From: RGIG8700 sp045648505
GTDB lineage: Bacteria > Bacillota > Clostridia > RGIG6154
Direction: 5' to 3'
Assembly: GCA_045648505.1 (NCBI GenBank)
Contig: JAZROD010000031.1
Span: forward strand, 1 to 22,428
DNA length: 22,428 nucleotides
Shown here: piece by piece, positions 7,188 through 14,875 of the stretch
Layout: each line of letters starts with the position of its first letter
Position numbering within the stretch: the first letter of the stretch is position 1
The notes under the pieces: generated by a model
Seen by the model: the letters and a program-made list of their open reading frames with translations, nothing else
What the model was told of the DNA's origin: nothing
Databases searched by the model: none
Translations under genes and position numbers: made by a program

Positions 7188-7907
7188 GTGAACAAAATTT
7201 TAGTGACAGGCAAAAGCATTGAAGAGGCAAGAAAAAATGCTGCTGCACAGCTTGGTGCAGATGTTGATGAGATTATGATTGAAGTAATCGAAAATGCAAC
7301 TTCAGGTTTTTTCGGTATTATAACAAAACCATGTAAAATTGCCGCATGGATTGAGGGCGACGAAGAAGAAATCGTTGAAGCTCCAAAGCCTGTTGAAACA
7401 AAGAAAGAAGAAAAACCAAAGAAAAAAGAAAGAGCAATTGCGCAGGACAAAACTGAAGGCGAAAAAATTGCAAGAGAATTTTTAGAAAGCACTCTTTCAC
7501 AGATGGGTATTGAAGCAGAGCTTGAATTCACCCAGACAGATGATGCACTTGAAGTTGTTGTTTCAGGTGAAAATATGGGCAGAGTTATCGGTAAAAGAGG
7601 CGAAACACTTGATGCACTTCAGTATTTAACAAGTCTTGTTGTTAACAAAGACAAAGAAGAATACATCAGAATTAACCTTGACTCCGAAAACTACAGAGCA
7701 AAAAGAACTGTTGCTCTTGAAAAATTAGCAGATAAGGTTGCTGACAAAGTAATCAGAAATAAAAGAAATCTTACTTTAGAACCTATGAACGCTTTTGAAA
7801 GAAGAGTTATTCATTCAAGACTTCAGGGTAACGAAAAGCTTACAACTTACAGCATTGGTGAAGAACCATCAAGAAGAATCGTTGTGAGCCTCGCTAAAGA
7901 CAGATAA
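7188..7907 (+). CDS. jag: RNA-binding protein Jag/KhpB (Jag-N, KH and R3H domains)
   Basis: This 239-residue cytoplasmic RNA-binding protein belongs to a Gram-positive family linked to cell elongation and division control, usually encoded after yidC. The Jag-N domain spans about 1-55 (GKSIEEARKNAAAQLG; SGFFGIITKPCKI). A Glu/Lys-rich linker follows. The KH domain has the GXXG loop in VIGKRGETLDALQ, and the C-terminal R3H domain has NAFERRVIHSRL and ends with EEPSRRIVVSL. GTG at 7188 is the start: AAAGGAG at 7172-7178 is well spaced, and translation beginning earlier would run into yidC. mnmE begins 11 bases after the stop. Confidence 0.95.
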   Translation: MNKILVTGKSIEEARKNAAAQLGADVDEIMIEVIENATSGFFGIITKPCKIAAWIEGDEEEIVEAPKPVETKKEEKPKKKERAIAQDKTEGEKIAREFLESTLSQMGIEAELEFTQTDDALEVVVSGENMGRVIGKRGETLDALQYLTSLVVNKDKEEYIRINLDSENYRAKRTVALEKLADKVADKVIRNKRNLTLEPMNAFERRVIHSRLQGNEKLTTYSIGEEPSRRIVVSLAKDR

Positions 7908-7918
7908 GGAGAATAAGC

Positions 7919-9259
7919 GTGAGTACAATAGCTGCAATTTCCACACCATTTGGCAGTGGAGGCATTGCTGTTATAAGAATAAGCGGAGATGAGGCATTTT
8001 GTATAACTGATAGATTTTTTGTTTGTCAGAAAGCAAAATGCCTTTCTGCTCTTTCTGCAAATACAGCAGTGTACGGCAAAATTAAAGATAAAGAGGGAAA
8101 CACTGTTGACGAAGTAGTTGTTACAGTTTTCAAAGGCCCTCATTCATACACAGGCGAAGATACAGTTGAAATTTCTTGTCACGGCGGTATCTTAATCGCC
8201 AAGAAGGTTTTAAGATGTGCAATCGATGCAGGCTGTGAAATGGCACAAAGAGGCGAATTCAGTAAAAGAGCCTTTTTAAACGGCAAGATGGACCTTTCAC
8301 AGACAGAAGGTGTTATTGATTTAATAAATGCAGTATCTGATAAAGGTGCAACAAATGCAGTTTTCCAGATGGAAGGCAGACTTTCTAAAAAAATAAATGA
8401 ATTAAGAAATACGCTTCTTAATTTATCGGCACACATTCAGGCGCTTATTGATTTTCCTGAGGAAGATTTAACAGACCTTTCTGATGAAGAAGCTTTAGAG
8501 AGACTTGAATATGTTATTAAAGAAACAAATCTTTTGATTAAAACTGCAGACTACGGTAAAATTTTAAAGAATGGTCTTCCTGTTGCGGTAATAGGTAAGC
8601 CGAATGTGGGAAAATCATCTCTTTTAAATGCTCTTTCGGGTACAGAAAAAGCTATTGTTACCGATATTGCAGGTACAACAAGAGATATTGTTGAAGAATA
8701 TGTTAATATAAACGGTATTGCAATTAAAATAATGGATACCGCAGGTATAAGAGAAACAAAAGATGTGGTTGAAGCTATCGGCGTTGAAAGAAGCTTAAAG
8801 GCGGCAGAAGATGCAGACCTTATTTTGGCAGTTTTTGACGGTAGCGCAAACCTTGACGAAGAAGATAATAAAATTCTTGAATTTATAGAAAATAAACCAC
8901 ACCTTGTTATTATTAACAAAGCAGATAAAGGAAAGGTTGTTAACCTTCTAGGCATAGAAATTTCAGCAAAAGAGATTACGGGAATCGAAACTCTTATGTT
9001 TGAAATGGAAAAGAAAATCGAAAACAGTTTTGTTAACTCAAACGAAAATGTTATTACAAACGAAAGACATATCGAAAGTCTTATAAAGTGCAAAACAAAT
9101 CTTGATAATGCACTTAATTCACTTAATATGGGAATGCCACAGGATATTATATCCGTTGACCTTCAGCTTGCAATAGAAGCTTTTGGCGAAATTATCGGCA
9201 TGACCGTATCACAGGAAATAGTAGACAGGATATTCCACAATTTCTGTCTTGGAAAGTAA
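7919..9259 (+). CDS. mnmE: tRNA modification GTPase MnmE
   Basis: MnmE works with MnmG to install the aminomethyl-type group at C5 of the wobble uridine in certain tRNAs, using folate and GTP hydrolysis. At 446 residues it is near the normal length. The N-terminal folate-binding domain begins MSTIAAISTPFGSGGIAVIR. The inserted G domain shows GKPNVGKSS (216-224), DIAGTTRDI (about 239-247), DTAG (263-266) and NKAD. The protein ends FCLGK, the C-terminal Cys motif required in the family. Start is GTG at 7919, with AAGGAG just before it. Its stop codon is immediately followed by palindromic element copy 2, then mnmG, its functional partner. Confidence 0.98.
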   Translation: MSTIAAISTPFGSGGIAVIRISGDEAFCITDRFFVCQKAKCLSALSANTAVYGKIKDKEGNTVDEVVVTVFKGPHSYTGEDTVEISCHGGILIAKKVLRCAIDAGCEMAQRGEFSKRAFLNGKMDLSQTEGVIDLINAVSDKGATNAVFQMEGRLSKKINELRNTLLNLSAHIQALIDFPEEDLTDLSDEEALERLEYVIKETNLLIKTADYGKILKNGLPVAVIGKPNVGKSSLLNALSGTEKAIVTDIAGTTRDIVEEYVNINGIAIKIMDTAGIRETKDVVEAIGVERSLKAAEDADLILAVFDGSANLDEEDNKILEFIENKPHLVIINKADKGKVVNLLGIEISAKEITGIETLMFEMEKKIENSFVNSNENVITNERHIESLIKCKTNLDNALNSLNMGMPQDIISVDLQLAIEAFGEIIGMTVSQEIVDRIFHNFCLGK

Positions 9260-9363
9260 AGTCTGATTAAAATTACTCATCTTGCACTGTTTTGCTCATT
9301 TGTGTACACAAAGTACACGACAGTCGCAAATCAGCACAATCTAAGCAATTTTCTTTCAGACTT
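9259..9363. repeat. Long imperfect palindromic element, copy 2
   Basis: This 105-bp inverted repeat has the same tip as copy 1 (GTGTAC-ACAAA-GTACAC, 9302-9318). Its middle pairing differs: CTG.TTTGC on the left faces GCAAATCAG on the right, where copy 1 has CTAAT/ATTAG. The outer arms AAGTCTG (9259-9265) and CAGACTT (9357-9363) close it. It begins on the last base of the mnmE stop codon and ends just before the mnmG ribosome site. Maintained pairing despite sequence change suggests the fold matters. Confidence 0.8.
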
Positions 9364-9377
9364 GGAAGGAGAAATAT

Positions 9378-11258
9378 ATGTCATATTTGGCAGGAAGTTA
9401 CGATATAGCTGTTATAGGTGCAGGTCACGCAGGAATTGAGGCGGCATTAGCAGGCGCAAGAATGGGACTTAAAACAGTTATATTTGCAATAAATCTTGAT
9501 ACAGTTGGTAATATGCCTTGTAACCCAAGTATCGGCGGTACGGGTAAAGGCATACTTGTCCGTGAAATTGATGCTCTCGGCGGTGAAATGGCAAGGGCTG
9601 CAGATGCAACATTTTTGCAGTCAAAAATGTTAAACAGAGGAAAAGGACCTGCTGTTTATTCACTCAGAGTTCAAAGCGACAGAAGAAAATATCAGGCATA
9701 TATGAAGCAGGTTATAGAAACAACAGAGAACCTTCACGTTAAGCAGGCAGAGGTTGTTTCAATCGGCTTTGAAGATAAAAAGGTTAAGTCTGTTGAAACT
9801 CACACTGGCGCAGTTTACGAAGTTAAGGCCGTTGTTATTGCAACCGGTACATTCTTAAAGGGTAGAATTATCATTGGGGATGTAAACTATGAAAGCGGTC
9901 CTGACGGACTTTTCCCTGCAAGAGAGCTTACAAAGTGTCTTGTGGAGCAGGGCATTAAAATTATGAGATTTAAAACGGGAACACCTGCCCGTGTACTTTC
10001 ATCTTCTATAGATTATAGTAAAATGGAAGAGCAGGGTGGCGACGAGGATATTGTTCCATTCTCATTTGAAACAGAAAATGTTGGCGAAAATGTTGCTAAA
10101 TGTTATATGACCTATACGAACCTTGAAACTCACAAGGTTATTATGGACAACATTCATCGCTCACCTTTATACAGTGGTGTTATCGAAGGCGTTGGTCCAA
10201 GATACTGTCCTTCAATTGAAGATAAGGTTATGAGATTCAAGGACAAGGAAAGACATCAGCTTTTCATCGAACCAATGGGACTTGATACCGAGGAAATGTA
10301 TGTTCAGGGTATGTCATCAAGCCTTCCTGAAGATGTGCAGATTAAAATGCTTCGTACTATCCCGGGCCTTGAAAATGTTGAAATGACAAGAACTGCCTAT
10401 GCCATTGAGTATGACTGCATAGATGCAACCCAGCTTCATCCAACTCTTGAATTCAAAGAAATTTCAGGTCTTTACGGTGCAGGTCAGTTTAATGGTAGTT
10501 CAGGTTATGAAGAAGCAGCAGGACAAGGTCTTGTTGCAGGTATAAATGCGGCTCTTAAAATAAAGGGCGAAGAAGAACTTATTTTAGAGAGAAGCTCATC
10601 ATACATAGGTACTTTAATTGATGACCTTGTAATAAAAGGCACAAAAGAACCATACAGAATGATGACCTCCCGTTCAGAATATCGTCTTATTTTAAGACAA
10701 GATAATGCAGATGTAAGATTAATGCCAATCGGCTATAAAATCGGACTTCTTCCAAAAGAAAGATACGAAAAAATGCTTGCAGATGAAGAATCTGTTAAGG
10801 CAGAAATCGAAAGACTTGAAGCTACATGGATTTCTCCTGATGACAAGCTTAATTCAATTCTTGAAAATTCAGGATCAACCAAGGTTAAGTCAGGTGCCAA
10901 TATGGCAGAGCTTGTTAAACGCCCTGAGCTTAACTACGAAATGCTTAAAGAGGTAGACAAGGGAAGACCTGAACTTTCTAAAAAAATTAAAGAGCAGGTT
11001 GAAATCAGACTTAAATATGACGGCTATATCAAAAGACAACTTGCTCAGGTTGAAAGCTTCAAGAAAATGGAAAACAAAAAACTTCCAAAGGATATAGACT
11101 ATACACAGATAAACGGTCTCCGTTTAGAAGCAAGACAGAAATTAAATGATATTAGACCAATTTCTGTTGGACAAGCATCAAGAATAACAGGTGTTTCTCC
11201 TGCAGATATTGCAGTACTCGTTGTATATATGGAGCAATACGGAAGAAAAAACAGATAG
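9378..11258 (+). CDS. mnmG: tRNA uridine-5-carboxymethylaminomethyl modification enzyme MnmG (full length)
   Basis: MnmG is the FAD-dependent partner of MnmE in wobble-uridine modification. At 626 residues it is complete. The FAD-binding GAGHAGIEAAL lies at 14-24. Family segments NMPCNPSIGGTGKG, KMLNRGKGPAVYSLR, ATGTFLKG and GLYGAGQFNGSSGYEEAAGQG are present. The helical C-terminal domain, which contacts MnmE and tRNA, ends with PADIAVLVVYMEQYG. AAGGAG before the ATG fixes the start. Its last 542 bp (10702-11243) are repeated at 14310-14851 with about 91% identity. Normally rsmG follows mnmG directly; here an insert separates them. The divergent copies suggest that at least the 3' part of this gene came by recombination with a relative's DNA. 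Confidence 0.97.
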   Translation: MSYLAGSYDIAVIGAGHAGIEAALAGARMGLKTVIFAINLDTVGNMPCNPSIGGTGKGILVREIDALGGEMARAADATFLQSKMLNRGKGPAVYSLRVQSDRRKYQAYMKQVIETTENLHVKQAEVVSIGFEDKKVKSVETHTGAVYEVKAVVIATGTFLKGRIIIGDVNYESGPDGLFPARELTKCLVEQGIKIMRFKTGTPARVLSSSIDYSKMEEQGGDEDIVPFSFETENVGENVAKCYMTYTNLETHKVIMDNIHRSPLYSGVIEGVGPRYCPSIEDKVMRFKDKERHQLFIEPMGLDTEEMYVQGMSSSLPEDVQIKMLRTIPGLENVEMTRTAYAIEYDCIDATQLHPTLEFKEISGLYGAGQFNGSSGYEEAAGQGLVAGINAALKIKGEEELILERSSSYIGTLIDDLVIKGTKEPYRMMTSRSEYRLILRQDNADVRLMPIGYKIGLLPKERYEKMLADEESVKAEIERLEATWISPDDKLNSILENSGSTKVKSGANMAELVKRPELNYEMLKEVDKGRPELSKKIKEQVEIRLKYDGYIKRQLAQVESFKKMENKKLPKDIDYTQINGLRLEARQKLNDIRPISVGQASRITGVSPADIAVLVVYMEQYGRKNR

Positions 11259-11301
11259 AATCTAACACATATCCATTTACGAAGTAAAATATAAGAATTT
11301 C

Positions 11302-11338
11302 TCGAAATATAACGAAATCAAAGATTTCTATATTTCGG
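11302..11338. repeat. Flanking hairpin, left copy
   Basis: CGAAATATA (11303-11311) pairs with TATATTTCG (11329-11337), and GAAATC (11314-11319) with GATTTC (11323-11328), around an AAA loop with a 2-base bulge. The reverse complement matches 14130-14165 with about four differences, so the two copies bracket the acyltransferase pair as inverted repeats. Confidence 0.75.
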
Positions 11339-11347
11339 AAAAACTTG

Positions 11348-11373
11348 ATACTCGCAAGATCGTATGCGAGTAT
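11348..11373. other. Perfect 9-bp hairpin downstream of mnmG
   Basis: ATACTCGCA (11348-11356) pairs perfectly with TGCGAGTAT (11365-11373) around an 8-base loop. No T tract follows directly (one comes at 11396), so termination after mnmG is possible but unproven. The 215-bp gap from mnmG to the next gene holds only this and the hairpin at 11302. Confidence 0.6.
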
Positions 11374-11473
11374 ACGAAGTCTACATATCGACAACTTTTT
11401 TGTTACAGACTTGACATGAGCAAAATTTATATTGAATGCTCTTAAAAAATATAATACCAAAGGAGAATTTGAA

Positions 11474-12505
11474 ATGAAAAAATGTGTTTGCTACTTGTTG
11501 AAATGTAGTGTTGCTGCTTTTATTTCGATTGTAATACTGTCGTTATTTTCGCTTATTTACTACAATCCACCGATGGCGACTGTGCAGCCAGATTGGGTTA
11601 CAAACAGTAAGTTTGTCCCAAATACAAAATGGTCTTACATGATAGAAGGCTTTGGATATGGCGTCGTTAATAATCAGGGATATAATAATGCTTATTATGA
11701 AGATTGTTCTGATCCTGATGTTGTTTTTATCGGCAGTTCACATTTGGAAGCTATGCAAGTTCCTGAGGATGCCAACTGCGTTTATTTATTAAACGAAAAG
11801 TTTGATAAAGATGATTTCTTTAATAATGACTTCAAATGTTTGAATTTAGGAATTGCAGGGCATTTTTTTGAGGTATCGGCTAGTAATTTTGAATATGTTG
11901 TTAATACATATAAAGGCGCAAAGTATATTGTAATAGAAGCTTCGAGTATTGAACTTTCTTCTTCGAAGTTGGATGATATTATAAATTGCAAGTTCCATAA
12001 TCCGTTAAAAGAAAGAGGTTTTCTATATAAGACGGCACAAAAAGTACCGTATTTCAGATTGATATATAAAAAAATAAATGAAACAAATCAAGCAGATAAT
12101 TCGATTGTAAATAGCGAAGCTTCACAATTGAGCGATGATAACGAGATAAATATCTATTCTGATAAAATGCAGGTTATATTAGAAAGAATTTTAAACCTTT
12201 CCGAAGCCAACGGCATTGAGCCCATTGTATTAATGCATGGAAGCTTTTTTGTGGATACAGATGGAAATATTGTTATGGGAAATGATCCGGCATACAAAAG
12301 TGCATTTAAGAAATGTTGTGAAAAGGTTGGCATAAAGATTGTTGATGTTTCGCCTGCGATGATTGATCATTATAAGAAGACTTCTGCCTTTTCGTATGGT
12401 TTTTCTAATAGTGTTCCTGGAAAAGGCCATTTAAACAAAATCGGTCATAAAATTATAGCAGATGTATTATATGATAGAATAAATGAAATGGAGGGGAACA
12501 AATGA
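11474..12505 (+). CDS. SGNH-like membrane-anchored protein paired with an MBOAT acyltransferase
   Basis: This 343-residue protein has a signal-anchor helix at about residues 8-30 and an extracellular domain with SGNH-hydrolase features. GSSH (87-90) in the context DVVFIGSSHLEA matches block I with the catalytic Ser. LNLGIAGH (123-130) resembles the next block. GHLNKIGH (318-325) resembles the last block, with His319 as catalytic His. The Asp normally three residues before that His is Gly316, so the triad would be incomplete. Such proteins, like AlgJ, DltD or PatB, act with an MBOAT protein to move acyl groups onto extracellular polymers. The start at 11474 follows AGGAG at 11461-11465; an upstream in-frame ATG at 11432 has no such site. 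It overlaps the MBOAT gene by 4 bp. Codon choice is more mixed than in flanking genes, consistent with transfer. Confidence 0.8.
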   Translation: MKKCVCYLLKCSVAAFISIVILSLFSLIYYNPPMATVQPDWVTNSKFVPNTKWSYMIEGFGYGVVNNQGYNNAYYEDCSDPDVVFIGSSHLEAMQVPEDANCVYLLNEKFDKDDFFNNDFKCLNLGIAGHFFEVSASNFEYVVNTYKGAKYIVIEASSIELSSSKLDDIINCKFHNPLKERGFLYKTAQKVPYFRLIYKKINETNQADNSIVNSEASQLSDDNEINIYSDKMQVILERILNLSEANGIEPIVLMHGSFFVDTDGNIVMGNDPAYKSAFKKCCEKVGIKIVDVSPAMIDHYKKTSAFSYGFSNSVPGKGHLNKIGHKIIADVLYDRINEMEGNK

Positions 12506-13938
12506 CATTTAATAGCATTACCTTTGTTATATTTTTTGCAATAGTATGTTTTCTAATGTTGCTGACAAATATTGATAGTAGAATTAAGAAAGAAAAAATA
12601 TTACAAATCAGGCATATCATTTTATTGCTTGCCAGCTATGTGTTTTATGGTTGGTGGAACTGGAAATGTGCTTTATTAATGCTAGGATTGACAGTTGTTG
12701 CCTATTGGGCTTCGCTTCAAATAGAGAAAACGAATAAAAAGATATATTTCATAATAGGAACGGTTATCCCTCTTGTCATTTTGGGTATATTTAAGTATTT
12801 TAACTTTTTTATCGATTCATTTTGTTATGTGTTTCATATAAATAATGTTGGCGGGTTAAATATTATATTGCCTGTTGGAATCTCTTTTTATACGTTCCAG
12901 TCTATGAGCTACACGATAGACGTATACAGAAAACAGATTGATTGCGAAAAAAACTTTACAAAAGTTGCTCTGTATATTTCGTTTTTTCCGCAGCTCGTAG
13001 CAGGTCCTATCGTAAAAGCAAAAGAGTTTATTTATCAATTGTACGAGGATAGAAATATAAGCTGGGAAAATATAAAAGAGGGCATACAGATTTTTGTATT
13101 CGGATTATTCAAAAAAATCGTAATTGCCGATAATATTTCTGTGTGCGTTGATGCGGTTTTCGGTGCGCCGGGTAATTATCATGCGGTCGCTATTATTATG
13201 GCAGTGATAGGGTATTCCATACAGATCTATTGCGATTTTTCGGGATACTCTGATATGGCAATCGGATGCGCAAAGATATTGGGATATGATCTCGAACGCA
13301 ATTTTAATTTGCCATATGTCGCAAAAAATATCAGTGCCTTTTGGAAACGTTGGCATATAAGCTTGTCAACCTGGTTGCAGGAATATTTATATTTTTCCTT
13401 GGGCGGAAATCGAAAAGGCACGATAAGAACATATATCAATTTGTTTTTAACCATGTTAATCGGCGGATTGTGGCACGGCGCATCGTGGACATTTGTTGCA
13501 TGGGGTGCGCTACACGGCGTTGCCCTTTGCGTACATAAGATATGGATGAAAATAAGAAAACACGACAAAAACTATAAAGGAACTTTTATAGGGAATCTCT
13601 GTTCTATTGTGATTACATATCTGTTTGTAGCCTTTTGTTGGATATTCTTCCGTGCAGAAAATTTCGAAATTGCACATTCTGTAATTTTGGGAATTTTTAC
13701 TTGGCAAAGCGGATCGATGTATATCAGCTCCTGGGTAATTTTAGGTATCGTGTGTGTCCTTATTTCAACATTGATTGCATATATTTGGTCGAAGCGGCAA
13801 AAAACAGATATCGAAGGGCTTTATTTAACAGTTAATTTAGAAACTGTATCAGGTTTGGTGCTTTTATTTGTAGCTTTTGGTTTATGTTTTGCCTTAGCGT
13901 ATACGGGAAGCAGTCCGTTTATATATTTTCAATTTTAA
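12502..13938 (+). CDS. MBOAT family O-acyltransferase (AlgI-like)
   Basis: This 478-residue multi-pass membrane protein belongs to the membrane-bound O-acyltransferase family, AlgI/DltB type. It moves an acyl group, usually acetyl, from the cytoplasm toward an extracellular polymer. Conserved segments in order are PVGISFYTFQSMSY (134-147), FFPQLVAGPI (161-170), DFSGYSDMAIG (255-265), FWKRWHISLSTWL (290-302) and GGLWHGASWTF, with the catalytic His at 325. About ten hydrophobic stretches span the length. Its start overlaps the SGNH gene stop by 4 bp (ATGA), so the two are coupled and probably one functional unit. The acceptor cannot be read from sequence: exopolysaccharide, teichoic acid or peptidoglycan are all possible, and no dltA/dltC is nearby. 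Arg codons include CGC, CGT, CGA and CGG as well as AGA, unlike the AGA-rich neighbours, which supports foreign origin. Confidence 0.92.
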   Translation: MTFNSITFVIFFAIVCFLMLLTNIDSRIKKEKILQIRHIILLLASYVFYGWWNWKCALLMLGLTVVAYWASLQIEKTNKKIYFIIGTVIPLVILGIFKYFNFFIDSFCYVFHINNVGGLNIILPVGISFYTFQSMSYTIDVYRKQIDCEKNFTKVALYISFFPQLVAGPIVKAKEFIYQLYEDRNISWENIKEGIQIFVFGLFKKIVIADNISVCVDAVFGAPGNYHAVAIIMAVIGYSIQIYCDFSGYSDMAIGCAKILGYDLERNFNLPYVAKNISAFWKRWHISLSTWLQEYLYFSLGGNRKGTIRTYINLFLTMLIGGLWHGASWTFVAWGALHGVALCVHKIWMKIRKHDKNYKGTFIGNLCSIVITYLFVAFCWIFFRAENFEIAHSVILGIFTWQSGSMYISSWVILGIVCVLISTLIAYIWSKRQKTDIEGLYLTVNLETVSGLVLLFVAFGLCFALAYTGSSPFIYFQF

Positions 13939-14129
13939 TAGATTAAAAGTTAAGGGTATGTTTTCGTTATTATTTACTCTTGTCAAATCTATAAAATTTA
14001 AAAACAGTTTGCCGATTTTGATATTTACATATACTGTCGGAGTGGGAAAGTCCAGTATTCCTGAGGGTTCTAATGAGAAAATGTTCGAGGAATAGTAGGT
14101 CCTATTGTACCATGGCGCAACAAGGTTCT

Positions 14130-14165
14130 CTGAAATATAGAAATCATTGATTTGGTTATATTTCG
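14130..14165. repeat. Flanking hairpin, right copy (inverted relative to left)
   Basis: TGAAATATA (14131-14139) pairs with TATATTTCG (14157-14165), closed by one G-U pair, and AAATC (14141-14145) with GATTT (14149-14153). Read on the minus strand it matches the hairpin at 11302-11338 with about four differences. Together they bound about 2.9 kb holding the SGNH/MBOAT pair. Confidence 0.72.
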
Positions 14166-14197
14166 TGATGGTTCTTATTATTCACTGTTCTACTAAC

Positions 14198-14227
14198 TTG
14201 ACAAAATCATAGTAAAGAATGTAGAAA
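14198..14227 (+). promoter_or_regulatory. Weak candidate promoter for the mnmG fragment and rsmG
   Basis: TTGACA (14198-14203), an 18-base spacer and TAGAAA (14222-14227). The -10 is poor. It is the only -35 consensus between the MBOAT gene and rsmG, and a promoter is expected here if rsmG is not read from mnmG. Confidence 0.3.
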
Positions 14228-14248
14228 AATGTTAGAAACAAAAAAAGT

Positions 14249-14292
14249 CTCCATTGCCTAAAGGGAGGGGGACCACTGAAGGAGTCGGAGGG
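14249..14292. repeat. Two-part palindromic element ending in a ribosome site
   Basis: GTCTCC pairs with part of GGAGGGGGAC around the loop ATTGCCTAAAG, then CCACT pairs with AGT(C)GG. The layout, two short hairpins with GGAGG-type ends, recalls small palindromic repeats scattered through clostridial genomes (from memory, not searched). Its final GGAGGG (14287-14292) lies 4 bases before the ATG of the mnmG fragment. Confidence 0.45.
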
Positions 14293-14296
14293 ATAT

Positions 14297-14875
14297 ATGG
14301 ATAGAAAGCATAACGCAGATGTCCGTCTTATGCCAATCGGCTATAAAATCGGACTTCTTCCAAAAGAAAGATATGAAAAAATGCTTGCAGATGAAGAGTC
14401 TGTAAAGGCGGAAATCGAAAGACTTGAAGCAACCTGGATTTCCCCTGACGAAAAGCTTAATTCAATACTTGAAAATGCAGGGTCTACAAGAGTTAAGTCA
14501 GGTGCAAATATGGCAGAGCTTGTTAAACGCCCTGAGCTTAACTATGAAATGCTTGCAGATGTGGACAAAGACAGACCTGTCCTTTCTAAAAAAATCAAAG
14601 AACAGGTTGAAATAAGACTTAAATATGACGGCTATATCAAAAGACAGCTTGCACAGGTTGAAAGCTTTAAGAAAATGGAAAACAAAAAACTTCCAAAGGA
14701 TATAGACTATACACAGATAAACGGTCTTCGTTTAGAAGCAAGACAGAAATTAAACGATATAAGACCAATTTCTGTTGGACAAGCATCAAGAATAACAGGT
14801 GTTTCTCCTGCAGATATTGCAGTACTCGTTGTTTATATGGAACAGTATGGACGAAATAAAAAAGGTGAATTATGA
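14297..14875 (+). pseudogene. mnmG: Truncated second copy of mnmG (C-terminal third only)
   Basis: After five unrelated codons (MDRKH) this 192-residue frame matches MnmG residues 442-622 with about nine substitutions. It lacks the whole FAD-binding part, so it cannot be a working MnmG. Homology begins at 14310 and corresponds to 10702 of the full gene. There are no indels, frameshifts or stops, and most nucleotide differences are synonymous. It ends ATGA, overlapping rsmG by 4 bp, so it is the original 3' end of the local mnmG, cut off by the insert. The GGAGGG before its ATG means it may still be translated, which would keep rsmG translation coupled. The piece keeps the C-terminal helices that bind MnmE, so interference with or support of MnmE is conceivable but unproven. 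Confidence 0.88.

Larger units (their letters stand above)
13939..14296. other. 358-bp non-coding end of the insert with several hairpins
   Basis: I see no gene here. TATTCCT and AGGAATA (about 14053-14093) can pair around a long loop, and AATAG/CTATT follows at about 14091-14106. The right copy of the flanking hairpin lies at 14130-14165, a weak promoter at 14198 and a two-part palindrome at about 14249-14292. The stretch around 14030-14115 looks structured, but I cannot match it to a known RNA. Confidence 0.6.

Noticed and set aside
7040..7531. 163-codon open frame on the minus strand
   Set aside because: It lies wholly within yidC and jag, which are clear genes, and its composition is Ser/Phe-rich as expected of an antisense shadow.
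8551..9093. 180-codon open frame on the minus strand
   Set aside because: It is antisense to the MnmE G domain, with no ribosome site or recognisable domain.
11411..11455. Promoter TTGACA (11411) with TATAAT (11450) for the SGNH gene
   Set aside because: The boxes are 33 bases apart, too far for one promoter, and no good partner lies at 16-18 bases from either.
14030..14115. 5S rRNA or T-box remnant
   Set aside because: Short similarities (AGTAGGTC near a CCATGG; GTACC near GCGCAAC) were noted, but the other conserved blocks of either RNA are missing.
14297..14875. Frameshifted complete mnmG or an independent gene
   Set aside because: The upstream 13939-14296 has no MnmG-coding remnant in any frame, and the frame itself has no internal lesion. 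It is a true 3' fragment created at the junction near 14310.
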